Positions 1 through 11,672 of a stretch of 64,000 nucleotides of DNA are shown piece by piece; position 1 is the first letter of the stretch, and each line of letters begins with the position of its first letter. The DNA is taken from positions 495,181 to 559,180 of the forward strand of contig JASBNA010000026.1 in NCBI GenBank assembly GCA_038087015.1. Direction: 5' to 3'. This DNA is from Cerrena zonata (Eukaryota > Basidiomycota > Agaricomycetes > Polyporales > Cerrenaceae). Under the pieces are notes generated by a model. That model was not told where the DNA came from and did no database searches. It was given only the letters and a program-made list of their open reading frames with translations. Position numbers and translations under genes: made by a program.

Positions 1-2463
1 TTTGTGATGCAGTCTGCTATTGTTTTCTTATTCACTCGGACAAAATATTGTCACTGGATCAGGTCAAACGGCGCATTGCTGAATTCACTGGTATTTATCC
101 TATCCAGGAAGATATGTGTATCAACTCGTGCCTCGCATTCACAGGCCCTTTCAAGCATCTTGACAGCTGTCCAACATACTATGAACCACGTTATGACCCG
201 AAATGTCTTGCTGCATCACAAGGAAAGGATAAAATCCCACATCAAACTTTTTCGACTTTTCTGATTGCATCTCAGGTTCAGGCATTGATGCAATCATCAA
301 AAAGTGCTTTAGAAATGTGATATCGTTCAGAGTTCACCAGGAAACTTCGGAATGCGGCAACACAGGGGCGCTCTGTTGATGCTTATGAAGATGTGTTCAA
401 CAGCTCAGATTATCTTGAGGCCATTAATCGAGGCAACATTAATGACGATTCAATACTCTTGATGGCATCTGTTGATGGTCTACAGCTCTACCCCAACAAA
501 GAATCAAATTGTTGGGTCTATACATGGGTCATACTTGATTGACCCCCTGACTGTCGGTATAAAAACCAATATGTCCTTCCAGGCGGTGTCATCCCAGGAC
601 CCAACCATCCGAAAAACCTTGACTCATTCCTATTTGTCAGTCTCTACCATCCTGCTGCTGTACAACATGAAGGAGGTATCACACTCTGGGATATGGTAAC
701 TCCCAAAGCAGGAACTCAGCCTTGCCAACAATATCAAGCCCAGCTATATTTGATATTTGTAACTGCAGATGGACCCGGGATGACTGCGATCAATGGTTTA
801 GTGGGCCACAGTGGGAAGTATGGCTGTCGAACTTACTGTCCTATGCCTGGACGACACAAGAGTGGGTCACCATATTATTTTCCCACAGCACTAAAACCTT
901 TGAACTATCATGTATCTGGGTGCAATCATGGCAATATCAACTTGCGGCGACCACTCCTCTCAGATCCAGCCCGATATTGGAATAACCTGGCTCTTCTAAT
1001 GCAATCTCATAACCGCAATTATAACACAAATCGCCTTAACACTGGAATTGTCAAGCCAACAATTTTTAGCGGGATTCTACCAAGATACTGCCTTGGGATA
1101 CCAAATTGTTTCCCCCCTGATATCATGCATCTAGGCACAATCAACATTCCCCAGCATTTTTTAGGACTCTGGCATGGTACTCTCAGATCCTTTGAAGAAT
1201 CTGGGAAGACTACTTGGGACTAGGTTATTCTAATCGATGATCTTTAGAAACTACATGGTGAAATAATTGCAGAGACAGCTTCCTATCTTCCTGGATCCTT
1301 TGATTGCCTGCCACGCAATCCAGCCAAAAAGATCTCCTCAGGTTACAAGGCCTGGGAATTCTTGCTTTATTTTTACGGACTTGGTCCTGCTGTTTTCCTC
1401 AATGTTCTCCCAGATCACTACTGGTCAAACTTCTGCAAGCTGGTCTGTGGTATCCGGATCCTATACCAATGCAGAATTACCTCTGATGATTTATGGATTG
1501 CTCACAATGCACTCGTGGAATTTGTTGAAGAGTTCGAGAGGCTATACTATCAGCAAAAAGATACCTGCCTACACTTTGTGCGCCAATGTATCCATCTGCT
1601 CGTTCATGTTGCACCAGAGACTACTTATGTCAGACTGCTTGGACTAACATCACAATGGACATTGGAGAGATTTATCGGAGACATCAGCTCGCAGGTTCGT
1701 CAACATTCAAATCCATTTGCTAATCTTTGTGAACGTGCCATATGTTGGGCTTGTGTCAATGCTCTGAAAGCAATCTTTCCACAACTTGAAGATGAAAAAC
1801 CTCAACCTCATGGCTCACTTTTGCTTAAGAATGGATATACTTTTCTGCGAGCAAGAGATCCATACTCTTATACCCTGAACGATGCACAAGGGGATGCTCT
1901 TAAAACCTACCTAATGTCTAAAGGATTTGTTGCAACCAAAATCAACTGGAACATCATAACACGCTGGGCACGACTCTCGTTGCCAAATGGTCAGATCGCA
2001 CATTCAGCATGGAAGGAAACTGCTATGAAGACAAACCCTCAGATAGCAAGAATGGTTAAGGTATGTAGGTATTTCGAAAACCTCAGTTACCAAGCAGTCT
2101 AATAGAGGCAATGTTTAGCTTCGTCACCAGAATAATGATCATTTTGCAGAGATACACTTCTACTTCTGTTTTCCTACCAATGGACAATTCAAGACACTCA
2201 CACTCATGTCACTCTTTGGTGAACCTGACCGTGATCTTCTACAACATTCACAGGAGACATTGGTTGTTTGTGAATACCGCGGAAACACTGCGCTTCTAAT
2301 GGTTGAGATAACTCAGATTGTTGCTGTTGTAGCAGTGCCCCCACTTCCTAAGACATATAATATACCATCTATGGACACAAAGCAGTTACATTATGTTGTA
2401 GAGAAACCCGGCCTTGATATTCTTCATATTGGGGGACACAATGAAGAGGATATAGATGAATAA
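1..2463 (+). pseudogene. Plavaka-type (Tnp2/CACTA-like) transposase, 3' part, copy 1
   Basis: This is the C-terminal two-thirds of a basidiomycete Plavaka transposase, a cut-and-paste DNA transposase of the Tnp2/CACTA group. The N-terminus lies off the window. In order it shows a Cys-containing region (CINSCLAFTGPF, about 115-155), the family signature VLPGGVIPGPNHPKNLDSF (about 570-630), a GHSGKYGCRTYCPMPG motif (about 800-850), PPDIMHLG (about 1115-1140), and a C-terminal EKPGLDILHIGG block (about 2403-2440). A 58-bp intron (2061-2118) with GT..AG ends joins the last exon. Stops interrupt the frame: TGA at 540-542, and TAG at 1221-1223 and 1245-1247 where copy 2 (57426-62170) has TGG. There is also a frame break near 310-325. 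The product cannot be functional. Family identity is from recognised motifs and from the second copy; the terminal inverted repeats were not found. Confidence 0.85.
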
Positions 2464-2614
2464 ATATATTTACTCTGTTTTTGATATAATAAAGACAAAG
2501 GTGGCTGTGAGGGCCACTTGTGTGTGGCAAATCACCTTAGTACTCTCTCTTCATTTAACCACACTGGTCACATCCCTTTCTACCTTCCACTAACCCTAGA
2601 AGATAACCAAAAAC

Positions 2615-4549
2615 ATGAACAACATCAACCCATTTTACATCCCAGAGTCTTCTCTGACTCTGTTACCTGCATGGCCACTTCCCAATAATTTTTGTACTCC
2701 CAGAGTTCAACCAGGTCCTGACTACAATGAGGGTGTAACCCAACTTTATCTGGTATGTAGTTGTCTATGTTTGATGATGACATTGTTCTGAGATCACATA
2801 AGTATATGGATACCCCACACCAAAGGCTCAATTTCAACGAGTACACTCACAACTATAATGCTACACCTACAGATACTCAGCATGAGTGGTGGGAGAGAGA
2901 CCACTACAGAGAGGAGAACAAATGGCTGAGAGATGATCTTTCTCGATTGTGGTATGTGTGACCACTTACCTTCTGATAACACAAATCTAAATACCACTTT
3001 CACAGCCGGAAACAAGAGGACACAGAGCTGGAGCTGAAAACCTTGAAGTGAGTTTGCATTTTATACCAAGTTATAGGTGATAGAAGACTTTACATTCATA
3101 ACAGAGAGGCCTATGACAAGCTGCTTGGTGTCATAGGTGACCTAGGTAGTACGGGAAACCCTACCAAGCTCACAAGTCAATTGCCTCAACCAATTTTGAA
3201 AGAAGAACTACCCAATATCCAGTACTATACAAAGAAAGAATATAGTGATGCTCTTCAAAATGGCATAGCAGCAAAAATTAACTCACTAGATGGTACCAAT
3301 AGATGACACACCTATCTTGAGCTTCATGATGGTACTATTTCTCATGATATACTACTGAAGGAGATATCAATCCATGCAAATGCAATATTCCATGAGCTTC
3401 TGGTAGCCAACATTTTACCTGAGACATGGGGAAAGGCCACACTCGACGTCCATAACCGTGTCTTCTATGAAATGGAGCACAAGTTTGAGTTGTTCTTGTT
3501 CTGCTACTGTGAACATTGTTGGAAGGTACAGAGATACATCACCTTACAATACCCAGGATGAAAGCAAAAACATATGCATGCCTCTATAAAAGAAGAAGAA
3601 GATTCTGCACTGACGACTACCAAGAACTTGAAGCGATCTAGCACAAGCGTCGAATCACCTGCCGGTGCTGACTCCGATCCACCATTGAAGAAGATCAAGG
3701 CTAACCCTCTGGGTGGACAAGATGTTGTGGAAACAGAGAACGAAGGAATGATCGAGATGATGCAGAGGCATGATGAGGATGATAGATGAAGTAGTGGTAT
3801 CAAGGAAGGAGGAACAGCACGCCCGACCATTCTTGTAAGCCTTCTTTTGTTGATGCCTATAGTACTCACACTAACTTCAGTCTCTGTGATGTGATTCTCA
3901 GATGTTCATAAACCCACTGTACATGTCAATAATCTCCTTTTTATCATATTACTTATATCTATATCAGACACAACTTGTGGAATGTTGAAGATGAGCCAAC
4001 TGTTATCCAGACCCAATCTGAGCCGACCAATGATTTGAGTACTTTGAGTCCTTGGGCTGGTACATTTTTCTCTCTTCGGTCTACTCTTAGTACTCAATGT
4101 TATTTTTCCTAGAACCTCCTGCAATTGAAGCTGCAACAAACTTGATTACTGAAGCTAATGTTAGTGCTACTAATACAATAGTCTCCAGTTCAATAGGTGC
4201 AACCTCCCTTATTGCAGCAGTATCTGAGATACTGGCTTCTGTCTGAAAATCTTTGGGTATCAAGAATGAGCCCACTGCAATGTATGTCTACATTCCTCTC
4301 AATATGAGCATAGCTAACTGTATGCTGCAACCTAGGAACTTATGCAAGATTGACTGGTGGAAAACCAACCCTAGTGGAAATAAGGAGGATTTCATGGTCC
4401 ATTGGAAGAGCCTGCCTGAAGGTGATAAGAAAGTATGTTCCTCAATGATCTAAGAATGCGAAGTGAAACTCAATTATATTTCAACTACTAGGCATGGCAG
4501 AAATGCACACTGCGGGAAAAGAAATGGTATGTACCAGGTACGGAAGCAG
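2615..4549 (+). pseudogene. Broken multi-exon gene of unknown function (agaricomycete type)
   Basis: I do not recognise a named family. A start ATG at 2615 opens a Pro/Asn-rich N-terminus. GT..AG introns can be placed at 2753-2792, 2952-3005 and 3048-3104, with more around 3835-3970 and 4060-4112. The second and third exons encode a charged stretch with WWERDHYREENKW. The central exon holds a helical-looking region (HELLVANILPETWGKA, then a Cys/His/Trp-rich segment near 3500). A lysine-rich acidic tail follows (3574-3786). Later exons encode a Trp-containing C-terminus with CKIDWWKTNPSG near 4350. In-frame TGA codons at 3304, 3559 and 3787 fit CGA or TGG mutated by C-to-T change. It begins 150 bp after the transposase and reads the same way, so it may be element cargo or a neighbouring host gene. 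Frames and intron positions are inferred by eye. Confidence 0.5.
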
Positions 4550-4923
4550 CACAATGAGGATAGTATACAGTGATATAACAGAGTACATATAGCCTGTAAT
4601 ATAAAATATACTCATATATATCCCCCAATAATGTGTGCTAAGAGTGATATATCCAGCTTGTTGTCGGTAGCAATGATCATCTAAAATTATACTATTTTCC
4701 TAGTTTTTCTATCTATATACATCTACGTCTACCCGATGGAGGTGAGTATACATTGGTACATTCTGCTAGATCCGATTCTCACTGGGGATGAACATTTGGA
4801 GATGATTTGCTCATTGCAGCAGCAGCAGCAGGTGGTATGTTGTCAGCATGATAAGGACTACAGTCCATGCGTGAGGATGATGCTTGTGGGGTAGATGGAT
4901 CTCGAGACTGGACAGGATTTTGG
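4550..4923. other. No gene seen
   Basis: AT-rich spacer with a short CAG-type run near 4818-4832. No frame, tRNA or repeat boundary that I can support. Confidence 0.4.
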
Positions 4924-5655
4924 CATGTATTATATACTGTTGGATTCGCCTGAGTGAGGGGAATCTAACAATGCTCCCCCGGTGCACCTGGCATGTCTGT
5001 GTGCCGTGAAATTACAGAAACAATTTTCATGCATCTCAGACTTAACACAAATTGAACACACAATTGGAACTCCAATTTGCACCCGCTGTACATGTATTAT
5101 ACACCGTTGGATTCGCGTTGTTGAGAGGAATCCAGTGGTATCTTGCTCCCGCGCATAGCATATCTGTGCGTGGCACAATTACGGAAATGATTTTCCTGCG
5201 CAAGAAATAAAATACACAATTAAGGTACTATTTCTTCATCGTTTAACATGTTCTATACACTGTTGGATTCGTTTTCTCAAGAGGAATCCAACGGTATCTA
5301 CTCGTCGCGCCTAGCATCTCTGTGCGCGACACAATTACAGAAACGATGTTCTTGCGCAGGAAATCAAATACACAATTAAAGGAGTATTCTTCCATCGCCT
5401 GACATGTATTATACACCATTGGATTCGTCTTTTCAAGGGGAATCCAACAATGCCTCTTGCGCGCGCCGAGCCTATCTGTGCGCGGCACAACAATGAAAAC
5501 AAATTTCTTGAGCAGGGGCTCAAACACCACATTGAGAGCTCATTTCCTACCCACTGCTCATGTGTTATATACCATTTGATTCATATTTCAGAAGTAGATC
5601 CAATGGTATATTTTTGCTGCACCTAGCATGCCTGTGTGCGGCATGATCTACCATC
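4924..5655. repeat. Tandem array of five ~156-bp units, each with a hairpin
   Basis: Units begin with CATGTATTATA-like sequence at about 4924, 5091, 5247, 5403 and 5559, giving spacings of 167, 156, 156 and 156 bp. Each unit has an inverted pair GTTGGATTC ... GAATCCAAC separated by about 10 bp, followed by a CG-rich block with TCTGTGCGCGGCACAA-like sequence and then an AT-rich block. The outer units are more diverged than the middle ones. No convincing coding frame runs through the array. Confidence 0.8.
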
Positions 5656-5969
5656 CACTATGCAGCACCTACCTCTAAACTTGACCATCCTCATCATATA
5701 CCAAGTTATATCTACCTATTGCAATTGAAATGAAGTCTCAAAGTGGTCCCAGTCTAATTCTAATACATCTGCTCCTCAAGGTCCCCAAGCTCAAATCATG
5801 TTTTTTTCATCAATTATCACTCCAGTATGCTTTCTAGAACATATTTTACAAATCACTCTTTTCACACATTTTTTGACCCTCCAACATCCCTCTATACAAT
5901 GCAACACTACCCCAATAATGATCTACACATTCAGTATTTTACCCCAAAAGTACCCCCCTCTCCTCCCCC
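5656..5969. other. No gene seen
   Basis: AT-rich spacer between the 156-bp array and the pyrimidine-rich repeats. Nothing supportable was found. Confidence 0.4.
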
Positions 5970-6300
5970 TCCCTCCAGATTGCCTATCCCTTATTAGCTC
6001 ACCACACCCCTGTATTTTCAGATGACCCATCTCACCCTATCCTACCATCCCTCCCACCCAGATAGACCATCTCCCACTAGCCTCCCAACTTCCCTCCACC
6101 CTCAGATTGCCTATCCAACACTATATCTCCATCCCCCACCCTCTCTCCACCATCCCAGTAGCAGACAGCCTATCTCCAGCTCTCCTCCTCACTCCAGATA
6201 GCCTATCCCACTCTCTACCCCTCTCCCCCTCACCCCAGATTGCCCAATCTATAGCACAAACAGCATTACCTATCCTACTTTCCAGATTGCCCATCTCACA
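5970..6300. repeat. Degenerate pyrimidine-rich repeat
   Basis: A core like CAGATTGCCTATC recurs eight times between about 5976 and 6284 at roughly 35-50-bp spacing, embedded in CCCTCTCCC-type sequence. The top strand is strongly C+T rich. It could be the decayed 3' part of the minus-strand gene described at 8281-9140, since the opposite strand reads as a degenerate repeat, but the spacing is not a constant multiple of three. Confidence 0.55.
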
Positions 6301-6364
6301 CTCTTACCTAGCATCTACGGAATTTTCGAGCTCAACAATCTGGCTCTACCTACCAGCAATGTTG

Positions 6365-8280
6365 CATCAGGAAAAATCACTTTTCCAAATTAGCACTAAA
6401 TTAGTATTTTCCTTTGCTACTCATACTTTGAAATACTATGTAAAGCTAAGTTTCTCCTTTTTATTGCTATTTCAATTTTATTAAAATACTATTAATTTAT
6501 TCCTAGTTAAAAACTACTATTAGCTTCTATTATTCTCTAATTCTACAACTATATTTCACTAATGATACTATTTCCATAACTACAATATGATATTATTCAC
6601 TATTTTATAACTTAGATTTGCTGATACTACTATTATTTCCTTCTTTTATAGCTACATTGTCCTAACAGTACTATTTATATAACTACAATCTACAAATAAT
6701 GCTATTTTTACAACTACAATATGCTATTATTATCTTTTTTTACAACTATAATCTACTATTTATACCTTGTTTACAACCGCAGACTACCAATGCTACTATT
6801 GTTATCTTTTCTCACAACTATAAATTACTAATAATACTAATTTTACAACTACAGTCTACTATTTATATCTAATTTCACAACTACAAAATATCAGGATCAC
6901 TATCTTTATCTTTTTTCACAACTATAAGTTACTATTTTTTCCTTGTTCTACAACTAAAATGTACTAAAATCTCCTATGTCTTACAATTTTCTCTATATTG
7001 AGGTTTTTTTATGTTGATAATATATCTCAATTGAGCTACAATGAATATTTATAAAATTATATGAAAAGCACAATAATCAGAGAAACTATTTACATAGAGA
7101 ATATTAGTCTTAACTAGGCTTCAATGAAGAGTATGAACAGATAAAAGTTAGTAGCATATTATGGTAGGGGAGTGCCTTATAGATATCTGATATTGAATCC
7201 AAACTTTAACAAGCCACTTATTGAAAATTCTAAGTCATTTTCTTCAATTTCTGTAATAGTAATTCTAGAATAGCTAACATAGTATCTATAATTTTGATAT
7301 ATGAGCATCATATTCAGAATCTCCTCAAAAATCTGGCTCTAATGATATATAATATGTCCCTATAATGTAGAGAAACAGCAAGAATTTTCAAGTTTTAAGT
7401 TGCTTGGTAGATTGAAGCTAATCTGGGACTAATCTGGGACTAATCTGATCATATCTCGTGTTTCTGTGCTCCGATCGGCGTTGTTGAGGGCGCGTCGGAA
7501 AGCCCTGGATCACGGCTTTCCAACACCACCTCAAACGCCCTGCCACGTTGTCATTTGACTTTGGAACTTCGCCCACATTCTCTCCTCTCTTTCTCTTCCC
7601 TCTCATCTCTCCTCTTTTTGCTGCTAGTTCTCTTTCATTTTATCTTTGTTTATCTTGTGTAAGTACCTCATATCACTCTCTGGTGTCTAATTTACTGATA
7701 TTCACTGCTTTCAGCCTATTCCTTTCACTTTTTTGTAAGCCATCTAAGTTGTTGTTCTGTTCTCAGATTTCTGATCTTCTTTTTCTTATAGCTATTCTCC
7801 TAGAATTGTAAGTTCAATCTTCCTCATTCTTCTTCTCATACAGTTAGCACTATTTTGTTGTAGCTAGTTTTCTGTATTTTTTATAAAATATAATTCTGCT
7901 GAGCTCTAATATTGAATAAAACAAATGTTTGAAATAACTAGAAATTTTGCTATAAAGTGCAAATTAGTAGAAAAATAGTACTTTGACAGTGCTTAATAGT
8001 GCAAATATGCACTAAGTTCTACTATTTTGTACTCATTATTATTTTATAGTATTAGATGTATATTTTAGCATATAGAAGAGATTTAATAAGTAGTCTAACT
8101 TAATATTCTAAATACCAAGATATAATAAAGAGAGTAGTAAAAAATAGCATTGCAATAGTAAACTAAAAGTACTAATTTAGTCTTAGATTAGTAGAGGGGT
8201 GTATGAAAAGCAATCTAAATACTAATAAGTACTTTCATATACTTTTGAGTACAAAATAGGAAAAGAGATTTTTCCTGATG
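6365..8280. mobile_element. 1.9-kb non-coding TIR element, copy A
   Basis: Ends are inverted: CATCAGGAAAAATCAC at 6365 and GATTTTTCCTGATG at 8267-8280. A 2-bp TG lies on each side (6363-6364 and 8281-8282), which fits a short target duplication. No transposase frame is visible, so it should move using another element's enzyme. The left interior (about 6540-6960) is an AT-rich array of ACAACTAYAAT-type units. The right half (about 7140-7545) matches copy B at 42199-49651 closely, including the inverted pair GGAAAGCC ... GGCTTTCC near 7495-7520. Total 1916 bp; copy B without its copia insertion is about 1969 bp. Superfamily not assigned. Confidence 0.75.
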
Positions 8281-9140
8281 TGACTGATTCATCCACTCTT
8301 GATGGAGTGTGGCTCATTGCATCGTCTTCAGTTAAAGTCTGCAGTCATTCTCCTTGTAAGAAAGGGAATGCTCTATGCCCACTAATACTGATGGGTGCTA
8401 ACTGTACTTCAACCTCAGCATTGGAGGCTCGGTCGTCTAACTCAGTGGCAGCTCGTCTGGCTTTGCCTACGACGGCATCCGAACAAGCTCTGCTCTTATT
8501 GCTATCCCTATCAGGGCTTTGTGGCACTTCAGTGTTGTCTGAATATGCCCTGGCCAACCCATGGGTGTCACAGACCATACTTTGACGCCTCAATAAGCCC
8601 TAGGTTAGGGTTACAATTCAGGGATTCCCCAGGGATTCCCCCTCGCTTCTATTGCCTTGTGACAAGTACGCTTCCATTTTCCTTTATCCTTTTATAGTTA
8701 TAGTGCTTCCCACATATGCCCGCCATCGCCGAAGCTTCTGAGCTTCCTCCGTCCTATTATTAGTTTAGCTTCTGCTTCTTGCCTTCTGCCGCCTTCTGCC
8801 GTTCCGCCTGCCTTCCGTATCTATAGTTAGCACGCACTGCTTTAGTGCACAGACCATCTTAGCTAGTATAAGTAGTTGCCCTTTGTACAGGTCAAGCCAA
8901 GCTTGATCTACCCATCGCTACCGGTCTATACATCTCATAACGCTACCTTGTCTTGTGTAGTCTCGGCTCTACTTGGGTACCTATAAGTTATAACCAGGGT
9001 CAGTTGTAACAATGGGTAACTGCCCTGGTGCATGGCCCAGTATTCTCGTCATTTGAGGTCGTGTTCGAAATGCTGTCCCCCACTTTCAACTTCGTAGATT
9101 TCCGTTGAGTGGTCTTCGACTCAAGTGTCGTAGTACTCAT
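8281..9140 (-). pseudogene. 5' part of unknown gene, split by solo LTR A and the TIR element
   Basis: On the minus strand an ATG at 9138-9140 opens a Ser/Thr/Lys-rich N-terminus (MSTTTLESKTTQRKS). The frame runs to 9012. If the solo LTR (8566-9011) and one ATGGG duplication are removed, it continues without shift into GLARAYSDNTEVPQSPDR and on to the TIR element at 8280. One in-frame TGA (8345-8347) fits CGA to TGA. Beyond the TIR element, minus-strand sequence left of 6365 still looks partly coding (SQIVELENSVDAR, coiled-coil-like), but the frame across the junction is uncertain. Function unknown. It is head-to-head with the gene at 9485. Confidence 0.45.
8561..9016. mobile_element. Solo LTR A (446 bp) with ATGGG target duplication
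   Basis: The LTR runs 8566-9011, begins TGTCACAGAC and ends GGTTGTAACA. Identical 5-bp ATGGG copies flank it (8561-8565 and 9012-9016). It is nearly identical to solo LTR B (10274-10719) and shares most of its length with a more decayed copy at 60025-60481. No internal retrotransposon region remains, so it is the product of LTR-LTR recombination. It interrupts the minus-strand gene that starts at 9140. Confidence 0.9.
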
Positions 9141-9484
9141 TGCCTATGAGTTCCACTTTCCATGTTCTAACGAAGTTATAGGTTCTTTTGTAGTAGTGTT
9201 TGTTTCACTTATCTTCCTAGTTCTTGAATATTTCGTAGTACGATCCGAAGATCTAAAAAAGTGTAAGACCTTGCTCTCAGCCTCTACCAATAGATCAGAC
9301 TCGGTTATATTCGAGAACTATAGGTAGGTGGTTAAGATACAAGATACCGTCTCCATGCTGAGGCGCAGAGACTCAAGAGCATGATGAACTGTACAGTACT
9401 ACTATATAAGGTAACTACCATCACCTGCTCACAAGGACTATGTCCTAGACTCCTATATTACCTTATAGGGACACTCCCTTTACA
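9141..9484. promoter_or_regulatory. Intergenic region between two divergent gene starts
   Basis: This 344-bp stretch separates the minus-strand ATG at 9140 from the plus-strand start region at 9485, so it is the natural place for a bidirectional promoter. A TATATAAGG-like sequence near 9403 is about 80 bp upstream of 9485. This is positional inference only; no specific factor site was recognised. Confidence 0.3.
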
Positions 9485-11672
9485 ATGAACGTTAATAGAA
9501 TGAGTTTCCATCTGCTGGTCGGTAGCGAGAGCAGAGGATTAAGGCTCACAAATCAAGCCTTGGGACATGGCTTTGCCTCAAGTCTCATATCTATGTATGG
9601 GAACCAGTACCATACCCGCCATACCATTTTCGAAGAAGGGTCACAGAAGCCGAGGCTGACGATGAATTTGAGGAATTTGCAGGCGGTCAAATCGTCTACG
9701 ATCCAGGTTGGATTGCTTCGACCTCTGCAAGGACCTTGATCCTACAGCAGTGCCATTTGTAGATGATGACGATGATGACGACAATACCTACTGTGGGCTC
9801 CAACCACTCCATTCCTATGCTAACACTGCACACCATGAGGACGTTGATGAATACAACTACAACTATGAGGAAGAGGATGAGACCTATCAGGGCCTTCAAC
9901 CTCTCCATCCTGCTATCAACATTGTGCATGATGAGCCCTCTGAGGCGTTTGCACCAGATGCCGCACTAACATTGACACAACCTATTGCTGAGGCTGTGAT
10001 GCAGGGAGATGACTTCCAGCTCTCATGGGATATCAGCCGACTACCCACCCCCCGGCGCACTCTTGAATCTCGGTACGGACTCAATGAGTCTGCTAAGATC
10101 GAGGGCCTATACCAGGTTCCTGAATCGTACACTGTGCAAGCAGCCCTCCTTCCCTTTGTTGAACGGATGATGGAGGAGGAGGAGGCAACTCTCAGCCCCC
10201 ATTTTCGCGAGGTCTTGCAGACCTTTTCATATGCCATTCGCTTTGACAACATCGACAAGGTCACTCCTGCTCTTGTTACAGACTATACTTTGACGCCTCG
10301 ATAGCCCCTAGGTTAGGGTTACAATTCAGGGATTCCCCAGGGATTCCCCCTCGCTTCTATTGCCTTGTGACAAGTACGCTTCCATTTGCCTTTATCCTTT
10401 TGTAGTTATAGTGCTTCCCACATATGCCCGCCATCGCCGAAGCTTCTGAGCTTCCTCCGTCCTATTATTAGTCTAACTTCTGCTTCTCGTCTTCTGCCGC
10501 CTTCTGCCGTTCTGTCTGCCTTCCGTATCTATAGTTAGCACGCACTGCCTTAGTGCACGGACCATCTTAGCTAGTATAAGTAGTCACCCTTTGTACAGGT
10601 CAAGCCAAGCTTGATCTACCCATCGCTACCGGTCTATACATCTCATAACGCTACCCTGTCTTGTGTAGTCTCGGCTCTACTTGGGTACCTATAAGTTATA
10701 ACCAGGGTCGGTTGTAACAGCTCTGTCAGATATTTTTTGGACTGCCAAATGGTTTATAAACCACAAAAAGCATAAGGTCTTTGTTCCAAGCCCATTCCAC
10801 ATGGCAGCACTGAAGCCACCTCTGCCAAGAGGTATGCAGCTTAAGCAGGAGGATGAACACAAGCACATGCTCTGGTTTATCTTAGAGAAAGATTACAGAG
10901 TGGGTGACTCATTCATCGGCGTTGACACCGTCGTCACCTACAAGCAGGTCCTTTGAGAGGGATGGGGACCCAAGCTTGAAGACATTGGCAGGGAACTGGT
11001 GGAATGAGGGATTCCATTTGTGCTCATTTGGCCATATCAGAGTCTTCCTCGTCGTACTCCTGCAATCCTTCCTCTCTCTACCACCTTGCAGGCTGCCAAC
11101 CACGTCTACTTGATAGATGATTACCGTGCCTATGTGCACCAATGTCTCAATTTATTCCGGCACCCTTTGTTGGTAAAAACAGCTCTTCGTCAAGGTGGCA
11201 TTCTCTGGCGTCTTGCATTGGAATCATTGGGCATGGGAGTACCAACACCCAATAGTATTAGTGGCAGTCTCAATGACCACATCTCAACCATTTTTATATT
11301 TGAGACACCAGGTGGTAGAGGGATGGAGAATATCCTGACCAATGATGAGATCGAGGTTATTTGCGGCATGTATGTGGATGCCACTGGTATGTACAAAACT
11401 AATAGTATTATTATTTACTTTACTAATACGCTAGTCTAGATATTAGAAACCAGACGGCACTGAGGTCCTGGTGGCCTCTACCCACTGTATGGAATGTTTG
11501 TGGCCTCAATACAAATTATTGGACGAGAGAGTGTGAGGCATGGTTTCAGAAACATCTTGCCAAGGTTTTGGCTGGGGGAGTACAACCTTTGAAGTCTGGT
11601 GAATGGCACACCAGTCTGCGATGGCACAAATCCAAGACTGGCAAGTTTCTACATACCTTTGAAACAGAGTAG
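9485..11672 (+). pseudogene. Unknown agaricomycete protein gene, split by solo LTR B
   Basis: The first ATG is at 9485, but the conserved-looking frame becomes clear at about 9705 after a small frame break. It has an Asp/Glu-rich region (about 9755-9880) with a duplicated YxGLQPLHxxxN motif, then a folded-looking stretch up to 10273. Removing solo LTR B plus one GCTCT copy joins the frame exactly to 10725 (SDIFWTAKWFINHKKHKVF). Two TGA codons (10954-10956, 11005-11007) fit CGA to TGA. Next comes GGILWRLALESLGMG (about 11193-11237). After an intron ending at 11446, the last exon carries WWPLPTVWNVCGLN..YWTRECEAWF and ends at TAG 11670-11672. The Trp/Cys-rich C-terminus resembles an unnamed protein family I associate with mushroom genomes; I do not know its function. 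Confidence 0.6.
10269..10724. mobile_element. Solo LTR B (446 bp) with GCTCT target duplication
   Basis: The LTR runs 10274-10719, begins TGTTACAGAC and ends GGTTGTAACA. GCTCT repeats flank it at 10269-10273 and 10720-10724. It is the same family and length as solo LTR A. It sits inside the coding region of the gene at 9485-11672, whose frame is restored if the LTR and one duplication are removed. Confidence 0.92.

Noticed and set aside
5243..5532. Minus-strand open frames of 65-95 codons with a repeated peptide
   Set aside because: They come from the 156-bp tandem units, differ in frame between units, and have no start or splice context.
8566..10719. LTRs A and B as the two ends of one small retrotransposon
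   Set aside because: Each LTR has its own perfect and different target duplication (ATGGG and GCTCT), and the DNA between them belongs to two interrupted genes.
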